IMG/VR virus record: IMGVR_UViG_3300028800_000186
Span: 1 to 39,966 of that record
Strand: one strand, 5' to 3'
DNA: 39,966 nt
From: a virus
Notes under the pieces: model-generated
The model's database searches: none
Seen by the model: only the letters and a program-made list of their open reading frames with translations
What the model was told of the DNA's origin: nothing
Made by a program: the position numbers and the translations under genes
Part shown: positions 15,287 to 20,199 of the stretch, in pieces
Layout of the letters: each line of letters begins with the position of its first letter
Position numbering within the stretch: position 1 is the first letter of the stretch

Positions 15287-16261
15287 TCAGGCGGCGGCCT
15301 TGATCGCGAGGTCCAACGCCCGCTTCTTGTACTGGGCGCCCTTGCCCAACCAGGCCGAGGACAGGCCAGTGTCGCGCGTCTTCCCGAGATCGTGATCCAC
15401 CACGAAGGTGACCGCGTTCAGCGCACCCCACCACGTGCCCTTGGCCGTGTTGAGGTTCTGGCCCGGCGCCTTGACAAGGGCCAGCTCCAGCTTGTCGAAC
15501 GTCTTGTTCTTGTCGCCGCCGACCAGGATCTCTTCCCGGGCTTCGGCGGTCAGCTCCAGCACGTCGGCGAAGTACTCGCGCACCGCCTTGGGCTCGGCCT
15601 TGGTCTTGGCGAGATGCTTGCTGATGTCGGCCAGCTCCTCGCTCTGCTTGACCGCCAGCCCGAGGGCCGCTTCGGCCGCCTGCTTGGTGGCTTCGTTGAA
15701 CGCCGTCGCATGCGGCATCCGATAGACGTTCTGGTTCGGCCGGCCCCGCAAGGACGCGCCGATGGCCGCCTGCATCGTGTTCATGCACACCACCCGGATG
15801 GCGGTGTACTGGAACAGCAGCGGCTTGCCGTACTCGTGCGGGCTCATCATCAGCAAGTAGGTCTTCATCTGGTCGGCCTTGCTGAGGCTGAAGTCCGCCT
15901 TGACCTTGGCGAGGCCCCAAATGTAGAGGCCATCGCGAAGCGAGCCGGCGGTTTCCATTTCCATCTTGCCGGCAATGCAGAACTTCGTGAAGAAGTCCAT
16001 GGCGTCTTCGTTCTGGACCGGCTTGTAGACTTTGCCGACCACCGAGAGGACCTTGTTGTCGCTCTCGCGCACCAGCCCGAACTTGTTGGTCACGATCGCG
16101 CCGGACTCGGTGACCAGCTTCTCGGTCTTAACCCGCCACAGGATCTGCGCGGCCTCGCACATCTCCTTGGGCGACAGCTTGTTGCTGACCGGGTTACCGA
16201 GGCCATGCCAGGGCAGGCCGCCGGACTTCGCATAGGCCATCGTCTCGACTTCGTGGGACAT
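15287..16261 (-). CDS. DUF932 (phage/plasmid-like) protein
   Basis: 324 aa. The start MSHEVETMAYAKSGGLPWHGLG and later blocks (ILWRVKTEKL, VYKPVQNEDAMDFF, LVMMSPHEYGKPLLFQYTAIRVVCMNT-like segment, NAVTFVVDHDLGK) match the DUF932/TIGR03299 family found on plasmids and phages. The function is not established; suggestions in other systems include interference with host defence or replication, which I cannot support here. Full length for the family. A CCCGGAGG site precedes it. Confidence 0.88.
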   Translation of the reverse strand: MSHEVETMAYAKSGGLPWHGLGNPVSNKLSPKEMCEAAQILWRVKTEKLVTESGAIVTNKFGLVRESDNKVLSVVGKVYKPVQNEDAMDFFTKFCIAGKMEMETAGSLRDGLYIWGLAKVKADFSLSKADQMKTYLLMMSPHEYGKPLLFQYTAIRVVCMNTMQAAIGASLRGRPNQNVYRMPHATAFNEATKQAAEAALGLAVKQSEELADISKHLAKTKAEPKAVREYFADVLELTAEAREEILVGGDKNKTFDKLELALVKAPGQNLNTAKGTWWGALNAVTFVVDHDLGKTRDTGLSSAWLGKGAQYKKRALDLAIKAAA

Positions 16262-16282
16262 GTTCGTATCCTCCGGGAATGA

Positions 16283-16332
16283 GGTGCCAATCGCACCCGA
16301 GGCCAGCCGGCGCCCGGCTGGTCCCTACTGCG
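16283..16332 (-). ncRNA. Structured intergenic RNA, family C copy C2
   Basis: Minus strand: CGCAGUAGGGACC leads into CCAGCCGG-GCG-CCGGCUGG (16321-16303, 8 bp), followed by GGUGC-GAUUG-GCACC (16297-16283). AUCGCA before the first hairpin can alternatively pair with UGCGAU inside the second (6 bp), and the equivalent pairing in C1 has one mismatch. It sits between the stop of the 16338 gene and the DUF932 ribosome site. Confidence 0.55.
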
Positions 16333-16337
16333 ATCCG

Positions 16338-16613
16338 CTATCGCTTCGTCTTCCTTTCAGCCCATAACGAATCATACTCGGGCGTTACGGGGATCTGCGC
16401 CGACCGGCCCGCTTTCGTAACTGCGTAGATCAGGAACCGCTCGCCGGGCACCCGCCGCGAGGCGCGGGCCTTGGCCTCGGGCCATGTGTCGAATTGCTCA
16501 CGCTGCTGGCCCGGGCCGTTGCCCCGCGAAATGTAGGTGAAGTGAATGGCGTCCCTGAACACCTGGTGCTCGAACGCCAACCAGCCGGGAATTGCCTTAG
16601 CACGCTTGGTCAT
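16338..16613 (-). CDS. Hypothetical protein
   Basis: 91 aa (MTKRAKAIPGWLAFEHQVFR...). GGAGG lies 6 nt before the ATG. The segment PGQQREQFDTWPEAKARASRRVPGERFLIYAVTKAG looks like a small alpha/beta domain ('W-x-E-A...A...R' as in short phage proteins with ERFLI-Y-V). No known function. Flanked 5' by B1 and 3' by C2. Confidence 0.6.
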   Translation of the reverse strand: MTKRAKAIPGWLAFEHQVFRDAIHFTYISRGNGPGQQREQFDTWPEAKARASRRVPGERFLIYAVTKAGRSAQIPVTPEYDSLWAERKTKR

Positions 16614-16628
16614 TGTCAGCCTCCATCG

Positions 16629-16676
16629 TTGGCACTCAATCGAGGGGCGGCGAGGCCGCCCCTCTCAGAATGTCAA
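16629..16676 (-). ncRNA. Family B RNA element, copy B1
   Basis: Minus strand: P1 UUGACAUUC / GAGUGCCAA (one A-C mismatch), internal loop UGA / GAUU, P2 GAGGGGCGGC / GCCGCCCCUC with loop CUC. The UGA in UUGACA is the stop codon of the 16673-16981 gene, and the element ends 8-15 nt before the GGAGG of the next gene. Confidence 0.8.
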
Positions 16677-16981
16677 TCGTTATAGATCACCACCTTCATG
16701 TCAGCATCCGTTTCCGGCTGACCCGCGGCCAATTTGTAGTGCCAAGCCACCGTATCGCCCTCGGCGTCCTTCTCGATCCGGTCCTGTACGAACACCGCTT
16801 GGCCGTAGGGCTTGTCGCCCTTGCCGGGCGACACCACCGTCAGCCCGACATCGCATGCGTCGTCATAGACCCGTTCGGGAGTAAGCCCTTTGAGGTCTGA
16901 AGCTTCGGCCACCAGCGTCTTGGTCGTCGGCGACCAAGTGAAGCGCCTGATGTCGATCGGACAAGGTCTCAGCAAAGTCAT
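16673..16981 (-). CDS. Hypothetical protein
   Basis: 102 aa from MTLLRPCPIDIRRFTWSP; GGAGG is 5 nt upstream of the ATG. Beta-strand pattern with RRFTWSPTTKTLVAEASDLKG and DKPYGQAVFVQDRIEKDAEGD, ending MKVVIYND. Not recognised. The stop codon UGA is part of element B1. Confidence 0.6.
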   Translation of the reverse strand: MTLLRPCPIDIRRFTWSPTTKTLVAEASDLKGLTPERVYDDACDVGLTVVSPGKGDKPYGQAVFVQDRIEKDAEGDTVAWHYKLAAGQPETDADMKVVIYND

Positions 16982-17000
16982 CACATCCTCCATCGTTTCG

Positions 17001-17048
17001 TTGGCACTCAATCGAGGGCGCCTCGTGGGCGCCCTCTCAGAATGTCAA
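17001..17048 (-). ncRNA. Family B RNA element, copy B2
   Basis: P1 UUGACAUUC / GAGUGCCAA, loop UGA / GAUU, P2 GAGGGCGCC / GGCGCCCUC with loop CACGA. P2 differs from B1 in sequence and length but stays fully paired. It contains the stop codon of the DUF6011 gene. Confidence 0.8.
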
Positions 17049-17659
17049 AGCACCTTGACCTCAGGCGCTACCGTCTCGATGCCCCAAGGCAGCCCGTAGC
17101 GTTCCGCACAATCGGGTCCGTAACCCACTGCCAGCGACCGGCCGCCGTTGCCGTGAAGCTCGCGCCCGCAGAAACAGCACTCGGCGGTGCGCTGGCCGAT
17201 CGCCGCCGCAATCCCGGCCGGGTCCGAGGCCAAGGCTACCAGCTTGACCGCAATGCCCGGATAGGCATCCGCCGCCGCGACCGGCCGCCACTCATGGGCA
17301 GCGGTGATCTTGCCGAGATATTCGCCATCGCGGCCCTTGACGTAGATTGCGCCGGGGTTTGTCCCGGTCGCCTTGGCCGGCGACAACACAAAGCCGTCCA
17401 TGCGGATCTTCGCCCGCGGCCCGTACTGCAAGGCCCGATCGAACAGCACCTTGAGCCGTTCGAGGCCAGCGCCTGCCACCGTCATCGCGGCGGGCTTGGG
17501 CGCCGCCGTGACCTTCTCGGCCAGCTTGACGATCCAGTCCGCCTGTTTCGGCGAAGGGAACCGCGCCGCCAGGATGGACCGCGCGAAATCCTGCTGAGTC
17601 GGGGGCAGCTTGGCGACGTTGTCGGCCAGCGCCTGCCGGGCGGTCATGACGTCCATCAT
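17045..17659 (-). CDS. DUF6011 domain protein
   Basis: 204 aa from MMDVMTARQALADNVAKLPP or the next Met. The N-terminal part is helical and Ala-rich; residues about 100-150 form a beta domain (KIRMDGFVLSPAKATGTNPGAIYVKG). The C-terminus CCFCGREL...SLAVGYGPDCAERYGLPWG is the zinc-binding DUF6011 signature (C-x2-C ... GYGPxCAxxYGLPW). Function unknown in the family. Flanked by hammerhead A3 (3' side, feeding its own leader) and B2. Confidence 0.8.
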   Translation of the reverse strand: MMDVMTARQALADNVAKLPPTQQDFARSILAARFPSPKQADWIVKLAEKVTAAPKPAAMTVAGAGLERLKVLFDRALQYGPRAKIRMDGFVLSPAKATGTNPGAIYVKGRDGEYLGKITAAHEWRPVAAADAYPGIAVKLVALASDPAGIAAAIGQRTAECCFCGRELHGNGGRSLAVGYGPDCAERYGLPWGIETVAPEVKVL

Positions 17660-17677
17660 TGTATCCTCCATCGGTTT

Positions 17678-17738
17678 GCCTCATCGGCGGCGAGGGAACC
17701 ACCCATCGCCGGACCCCCGACCTCCCGGGAGTTTCGGC
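17678..17738 (-). ncRNA. Type II hammerhead ribozyme, copy A3 (variant core)
   Basis: Minus strand: GCC (17738-17736), GAAA (17735-17732), helix III CUCCCG / CGGGGG with loop GGAGGU, cleavage doublet U-C (17713-17712), helix I CGGCGA / UCGCCG with apical GGG-UGGUU-CCC, then CCGAUGA (17687-17681) and GGC (17680-17678). The core has C in place of U4 (CUGAUGA to CCGAUGA), which may slow cleavage. Predicted site between 17712 and 17711. Tail AACCG pairs with UGGUU. Confidence 0.8.
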
Positions 17739-17741
17739 CTA

Positions 17742-17906
17742 TCAATACTCGCTAGCGCGAGCGATACGCTCACGCTTGGCGGCCTCGTATTCTTCGAGAC
17801 CAGCCTCGTCTTCGTCTGTCCAGTTATCCTGGATTTCTGCTTCGTAATCAGTAATCCATTGACCATCACGAAGCACCCAACTGTCACTCCGAGAAAAGTC
17901 AGGCAT
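17742..17906 (-). CDS. 54-aa acidic protein
   Basis: MPDFSRSDSWVLRDGQWITD is followed by an acidic helix (YEAEIQDNWTDEDEAGLEEY) and a basic end. GGAGG sits 7 nt before the ATG and the stop is 3 nt before hammerhead A3. The reading frame is clean with typical codon use. Its acidic character suggests a DNA-mimic or protein-binding peptide, as an inference only. Confidence 0.6.
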   Translation of the reverse strand: MPDFSRSDSWVLRDGQWITDYEAEIQDNWTDEDEAGLEEYEAAKRERIARASEY

Positions 17907-17918
17907 TTTGCACCCTCC

Positions 17919-17930
17919 TTTTCGGCTATC
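17919..17930 (-). ncRNA. Truncated hammerhead remnant
   Basis: GAUAGCCGAAAA on the minus strand is identical to the 5' end of the hammerheads (helix II strand plus GAAA box) and runs straight into AGGAGG. Helix III, the cleavage site, helix I and the CUGAUGA box are missing, so this copy cannot self-cleave. It occupies the usual stop-to-Shine-Dalgarno gap. Confidence 0.6.
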
Positions 17931-17931
17931 G

Positions 17932-18189
17932 CTAGGCCTCGACCTCGGCCTTGGCGTCGTGCCCGCCGTTGATTAGGCGGGCGATCTCGGCCCACATCTC
18001 CTTGTCGGAAATCGCGCGGTCCGTATCGGTCTGAGTCATCCCGATGTAGCGCGTGATCATGCTGGCGCCGTTAGTAACGCGGCGGCCGTGGCGTGACCCG
18101 CCAAAATTCGGAAAGACCTCGCCGACGTTCAGCATGTGCACCTCGCAGGCGCGCCCGCTGCCGTACTTGATCGTCAGAACCTTGGCCAT
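17932..18189 (-). CDS. Hypothetical protein
   Basis: 85 aa, MAKVLTIKYGSGRACEVHML..., with GGAGG 5 nt before the ATG. The N-terminal half is beta-rich, the second half (TDTDRAISDKEMWAEIARLINGG) helical. Not recognised. Its mRNA would begin with hammerhead A4 helix I after cleavage. Confidence 0.6.
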   Translation of the reverse strand: MAKVLTIKYGSGRACEVHMLNVGEVFPNFGGSRHGRRVTNGASMITRYIGMTQTDTDRAISDKEMWAEIARLINGGHDAKAEVEA

Positions 18190-18207
18190 ACTATCCTCCG
18201 CTGGTTT

Positions 18208-18269
18208 GCCTCATCAGGCGGCCGGGAACCACCCGAACCGCGAGGCCCGACCTCCTCGGGCCTTTCGGC
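18208..18269 (-). ncRNA. Type II hammerhead ribozyme, copy A4
   Basis: Minus strand: GCC (18269-18267), GAAA (18266-18263), helix III GGCCCGA / UCGGGCC with loop GGAGG, cleavage doublet U-C (18243-18242), helix I GCGG / CCGC with an inner CGGG / CCCG and apical UGGUU, CUGAUGA (18217-18211), GGC (18210-18208). Fully consensus. Predicted cleavage between 18242 and 18241, leaving a 52-nt leader. Tail AACCA is complementary to UGGUU. Confidence 0.93.
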
Positions 18270-18272
18270 TTC

Positions 18273-18467
18273 TCAGATTGAGGGGGCCGGCGGCTTGCGC
18301 CGCATGGCCCCGCGTGCGATCTCTCGATCAAGCCAGCGCTGACTTATCGCATTCAATGTCACCACCGGCAAGGTTTCATCCTCGGCGGCCTCGGCTTCGT
18401 ACCGGAGGCACGTCGGGCAGTCGCCGTGCTTGTTCAGCCGGCGACCATGCAAGCTGCAAAGTCTCAT
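18273..18467 (-). CDS. Small zinc-finger-like protein
   Basis: 64 aa; MRLCSLHGRRLNKHGDCPTC gives a C-x2-H ... C-x2-C cluster at the N-terminus. The rest is charged helix (ISQRWLDREIARGAMRRK). ATG overlaps the previous stop (ATGA). Confidence 0.6.
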   Translation of the reverse strand: MRLCSLHGRRLNKHGDCPTCLRYEAEAAEDETLPVVTLNAISQRWLDREIARGAMRRKPPAPSI

Positions 18468-18655
18468 GCGACCTGCTCCACCGTCAGCTTGAACTCGGTG
18501 CCATCAGCGAAAACCAGCACCACCTCGCCCCGCTCTTTTCGGCCTTCGCCTTCGCGCTGCGTGGGCTTGGTCATCGCCCGGGTTTCGACGAGGCCCTGTT
18601 CCTGAAGGAATGTCGCCTCTTCGGCGGCCTCAGCCAGCCAATCGAACATCATCAT
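18464..18655 (-). CDS. Small hypothetical protein
   Basis: 63 aa from MMMFDWLAEAAEEATFLQEQ with AAAGG 8 nt upstream. A helical N-terminus precedes a beta hairpin (GEVVLVFADGTEFKLTVEQVA). Not recognised. The gap upstream holds TGCCAATGATGGAGG, which matches the 3' flank of family B elements, so a B element may once have stood here. Confidence 0.55.
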   Translation of the reverse strand: MMMFDWLAEAAEEATFLQEQGLVETRAMTKPTQREGEGRKERGEVVLVFADGTEFKLTVEQVA

Positions 18656-18675
18656 TTTGTTCACCTTTCCCTCCA

Positions 18676-18807
18676 TCATTGGCAGCGCCTTATGCCGCCA
18701 TCTGGTTCAACTCGGCAGCGCGCGCGATAGCCTCGGCCGCCGAGTTGAACCATTCCCGCAGTCGCGCGGTCGAGGACCGCGCCGGACTTTTCCGCGATGT
18801 AGCGCAT
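18676..18807 (-). CDS. 43-aa small protein, possibly frameshifted
   Basis: ATG lies 8 nt from GGAGGG. The first 18 codons (MRYIAEKSGAVLDRATAG) look natural, but the rest in this frame is Arg/Gly-rich. One base later, the sequence WFNSAAEAIARAAELNQMAA then a stop at 18690-18692 reads far more like protein. A one-base insertion near GCGGGAATGG, or +1 frameshifting, would join the two. A 13-bp perfect inverted repeat (18704-18716 with 18739-18751) lies inside. Confidence 0.45.
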   Translation of the reverse strand: MRYIAEKSGAVLDRATAGMVQLGGRGYRARCRVEPDGGIRRCQ

Positions 18808-18825
18808 CTTACTTCCCTCCGTTGC

Positions 18826-18874
18826 TTGGCACTCAATCGAGGGGCCAAAGCTTTGGCCCCTCTCAGAGCGTCAA
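18826..18874 (-). ncRNA. Family B RNA element, copy B3
   Basis: P1 UUGACGCUC / GAGUGCCAA: two bases differ from the other copies (AU to GC on the 5' side) and pairing is kept as G-U and C-G. Loop UGA / GAUU and the A-C mismatch are unchanged. P2 is GAGGGGCCAAA / UUUGGCCCCUC, a different sequence, fully paired. Contains the stop codon of the 18871 gene. Confidence 0.8.
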
Positions 18875-19083
18875 TCCTTCAGGGTCTTGAGGAAGTGACC
18901 TTCCCACAGGTCATCCCGCACAAGGCCGACCCCCGGAATGCACACCGGCGTATCCAGCCGGACCCGGTACATGCCGTCCTCAATATCCGTGATCGTGCCG
19001 GTCTGGCCGAAGAATTCCGGCATGCCGCCGCCCTTCAGAATGCGAACGTTGCGGCCGACCCGTGACTCGCTAGCTCTTGGCAT
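18871..19083 (-). CDS. Small KOW/SH3-like protein
   Basis: 70 aa: VGRNVRILKGGGMPEFFGQTGTITDIEDGMYRVRLD has the G-x-x-V-R-I ... G-x-x-G-T-I ... Y-R-V pattern of KOW/SH3-type barrels that bind nucleic acid or protein. GGAGG is 5 nt before the ATG. Role unknown. Confidence 0.6.
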   Translation of the reverse strand: MPRASESRVGRNVRILKGGGMPEFFGQTGTITDIEDGMYRVRLDTPVCIPGVGLVRDDLWEGHFLKTLKD

Positions 19084-19276
19084 GATATCCTCCTGTCAGG
19101 TGGTTCAACAAAAGGCCGCCGCCGGCATCAAGCTCGTGCCGTATTTCGGCGGCCAGCACCTCGACCCTCGCTTGTTTCGCGGCCTGCCGCGATTTCGCCG
19201 CGTGCTGGGCTTGGGCCTTGGTCAGTTTTTCTCGCTCCAGCCGGGCCGCTTTCAAGCGCGCCCGAATTGCGTCCAC
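19070..19276 (-). CDS. Charged helical small protein
   Basis: 68 aa from a GTG 5 nt after GGAGG (VDAIRARLKAARLEREKLTK...). Most of it is Ala/Arg/Lys/Glu helix, likely coiled coil. Its 3' end overlaps the next gene by 14 nt. A slightly upstream ATG overlapping the ribosome site is the alternative start. Confidence 0.5.
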   Translation of the reverse strand: MDAIRARLKAARLEREKLTKAQAQHAAKSRQAAKQARVEVLAAEIRHELDAGGGLLLNHLTGGYHAKS

Positions 19277-19290
19277 TTCAGCCTCCATCG

Positions 19291-19338
19291 TTGGCACTCA
19301 ATCAAGGGCGCCTCGTGGGCGCCCTCTCAGAATGTCAA
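19291..19338 (-). ncRNA. Family B RNA element, copy B4
   Basis: P1 UUGACAUUC / GAGUGCCAA, loop UGA / GAUU, P2 GAGGGCGCC / GGCGCCCUU with loop CACGA; the basal P2 pair is G-U instead of G-C. Contains the stop codon of the 19335 gene. Confidence 0.8.
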
Positions 19339-19625
19339 GTGCTGGCCCATCCGAAAAAGAGCCATTCGCCATTGCCAAGCGCGATGCACCCGGCCGGCCC
19401 CCACTTGTCGGCGATCCGCCGGTCGTCCGCATCCATAAGGCGGTCGGCCGTCTCGCCGGCCGTCTTGCCGGGGTCCGGCTGGATCATCACAAAGTGCCCT
19501 TTTTCGGCAATCGTGCCGGTATATCCGCCATGGCCGTGCTCACGCTGTGCGGCCATTACCGCGCGGTCGAAGGCGCCTTGGGCCGTCTTGCCCTTGGCCA
19601 CCATTTTGAATGTCGTACCGCCCAT
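19335..19625 (-). CDS. Hypothetical protein with GYTGTIAEK motif
   Basis: 96 aa from MGGTTFKMVAKGKTAQGAFD. The string REHGHGGYTGTIAEKGHFVMI recalls a small uncharacterised family seen on phages and conjugative plasmids (E/H-G-x-x-GYTGTIAEK); this is from memory. The fold looks like alpha/beta with a C-terminal GEWLFFGWAST. GGAGG is 5 nt upstream of the ATG. Confidence 0.65.
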   Translation of the reverse strand: MGGTTFKMVAKGKTAQGAFDRAVMAAQREHGHGGYTGTIAEKGHFVMIQPDPGKTAGETADRLMDADDRRIADKWGPAGCIALGNGEWLFFGWAST

Positions 19626-19639
19626 TTCATCCTCCATCG

Positions 19640-19687
19640 TTGGCACTCAATCGAGGGGCGGCCTCGCCGCCCCTCTCAGAATGTCAA
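19640..19687 (-). ncRNA. Family B RNA element, copy B5
   Basis: P1 UUGACAUUC / GAGUGCCAA, loop UGA / GAUU, P2 GAGGGGCGGC / GCCGCCCCUC with loop GAG. Contains the stop codon of the 19684 gene. Confidence 0.8.
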
Positions 19688-19980
19688 GCCTTGGCGGCGA
19701 CCCAGGCGTCGTATCCCGCCCGCGTCACCCGTATCCAGGCGTCCCGGCCTTTGCCGCCGGAAACCACCAACCCCTTCTGGGCCAGCGTGCCGCAAAGGGC
19801 CGCCATCTGCTTCGGCGGTAGTTCCTCGCTGGGCTTGAGGCTGGTCTGGCCGAGGCAATTTGACCAAAGCTCATCGCCGCAGTCTTCGTACCTAGTCGGC
19901 GTCCCACCGTTCGCGCTGGTGAAAAGGTTATGGACCAACGCATGCATCGCCTTGAGTTCGAGATCGGTCATCGTGGCCAT
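19684..19980 (-). CDS. Hypothetical winged-helix-like protein
   Basis: 98 aa from MATMTDLELKAMHALVHNLF. The second half (PPKQMAALCGTLAQKGLVVSGGKGRDAWIRVTRAGYDAW) has a helix-turn-helix plus wing pattern with 'L..KGLV' as in small phage DNA-binding proteins. GGAGG is 5 nt upstream of the ATG. Target unknown. Confidence 0.6.
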   Translation of the reverse strand: MATMTDLELKAMHALVHNLFTSANGGTPTRYEDCGDELWSNCLGQTSLKPSEELPPKQMAALCGTLAQKGLVVSGGKGRDAWIRVTRAGYDAWVAAKA

Positions 19981-19999
19981 TGTAGCCTCCATCGTCAGG

Positions 20000-20047
20000 T
20001 TGGCATTCAATCGAGGGGCGGCCTCGCCGCCCCTCTCAGAATGTCAA
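20000..20047 (-). ncRNA. Family B RNA element, copy B6
   Basis: P1 UUGACAUUC / GAAUGCCAA: the usual U-G pair becomes U-A. Loop UGA / GAUU and the A-C mismatch are unchanged. P2 GAGGGGCGGC / GCCGCCCCUC with loop GAG. Contains the stop codon of the 36-aa peptide gene. Confidence 0.8.
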
Positions 20048-20154
20048 TCATTGTATTCGGCGATCTCGATGTGCGGCGCCGCATCGGGGTTAAATTCGAT
20101 GGCCTCGCAAGAGACCGCGATCAGCGCCAGCAACGCGATAATCCGAATAATCAT
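20044..20154 (-). CDS. 36-aa lipoprotein-like peptide
   Basis: MIIRIIALLALIAVSCEAIE starts the peptide: a short basic end, a hydrophobic stretch and LIAVSC resembling a lipobox with Cys16 at the cleavage point. The remainder is acidic (PDAAPHIEIAEYND). GGAGG is 8 nt upstream of the ATG. First gene of the small-gene operon. Confidence 0.55.
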   Translation of the reverse strand: MIIRIIALLALIAVSCEAIEFNPDAAPHIEIAEYND

Positions 20155-20176
20155 TGGCTCATCCTCCGGGGTTAGT

Positions 20177-20198
20177 CGGCCGGGCACCACCCCGGCCG
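20177..20198 (-). ncRNA. Hairpin resembling hammerhead helix I
   Basis: Minus strand CGGCCGGG-GUGGUG-CCCGGCCG, 8 bp, between element B7 and the 36-aa gene. The apex GGGUGGUGCCC resembles the hammerhead apical GGGUGGUUCCC, and the downstream AACCCC before GGAGG could pair with GGGGU. No CUGAUGA or GAAA box is present, so it is not a ribozyme as it stands. Confidence 0.4.
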
Positions 20199-20199
20199 T

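Noticed and set aside
15846-15860. CUGAUGAUGAG on the minus strand inside the DUF932 gene
   Set aside because: It is coding sequence (LLMMSPHEY region) without a GAAA box, helix III or helix I; chance match to the hammerhead core.
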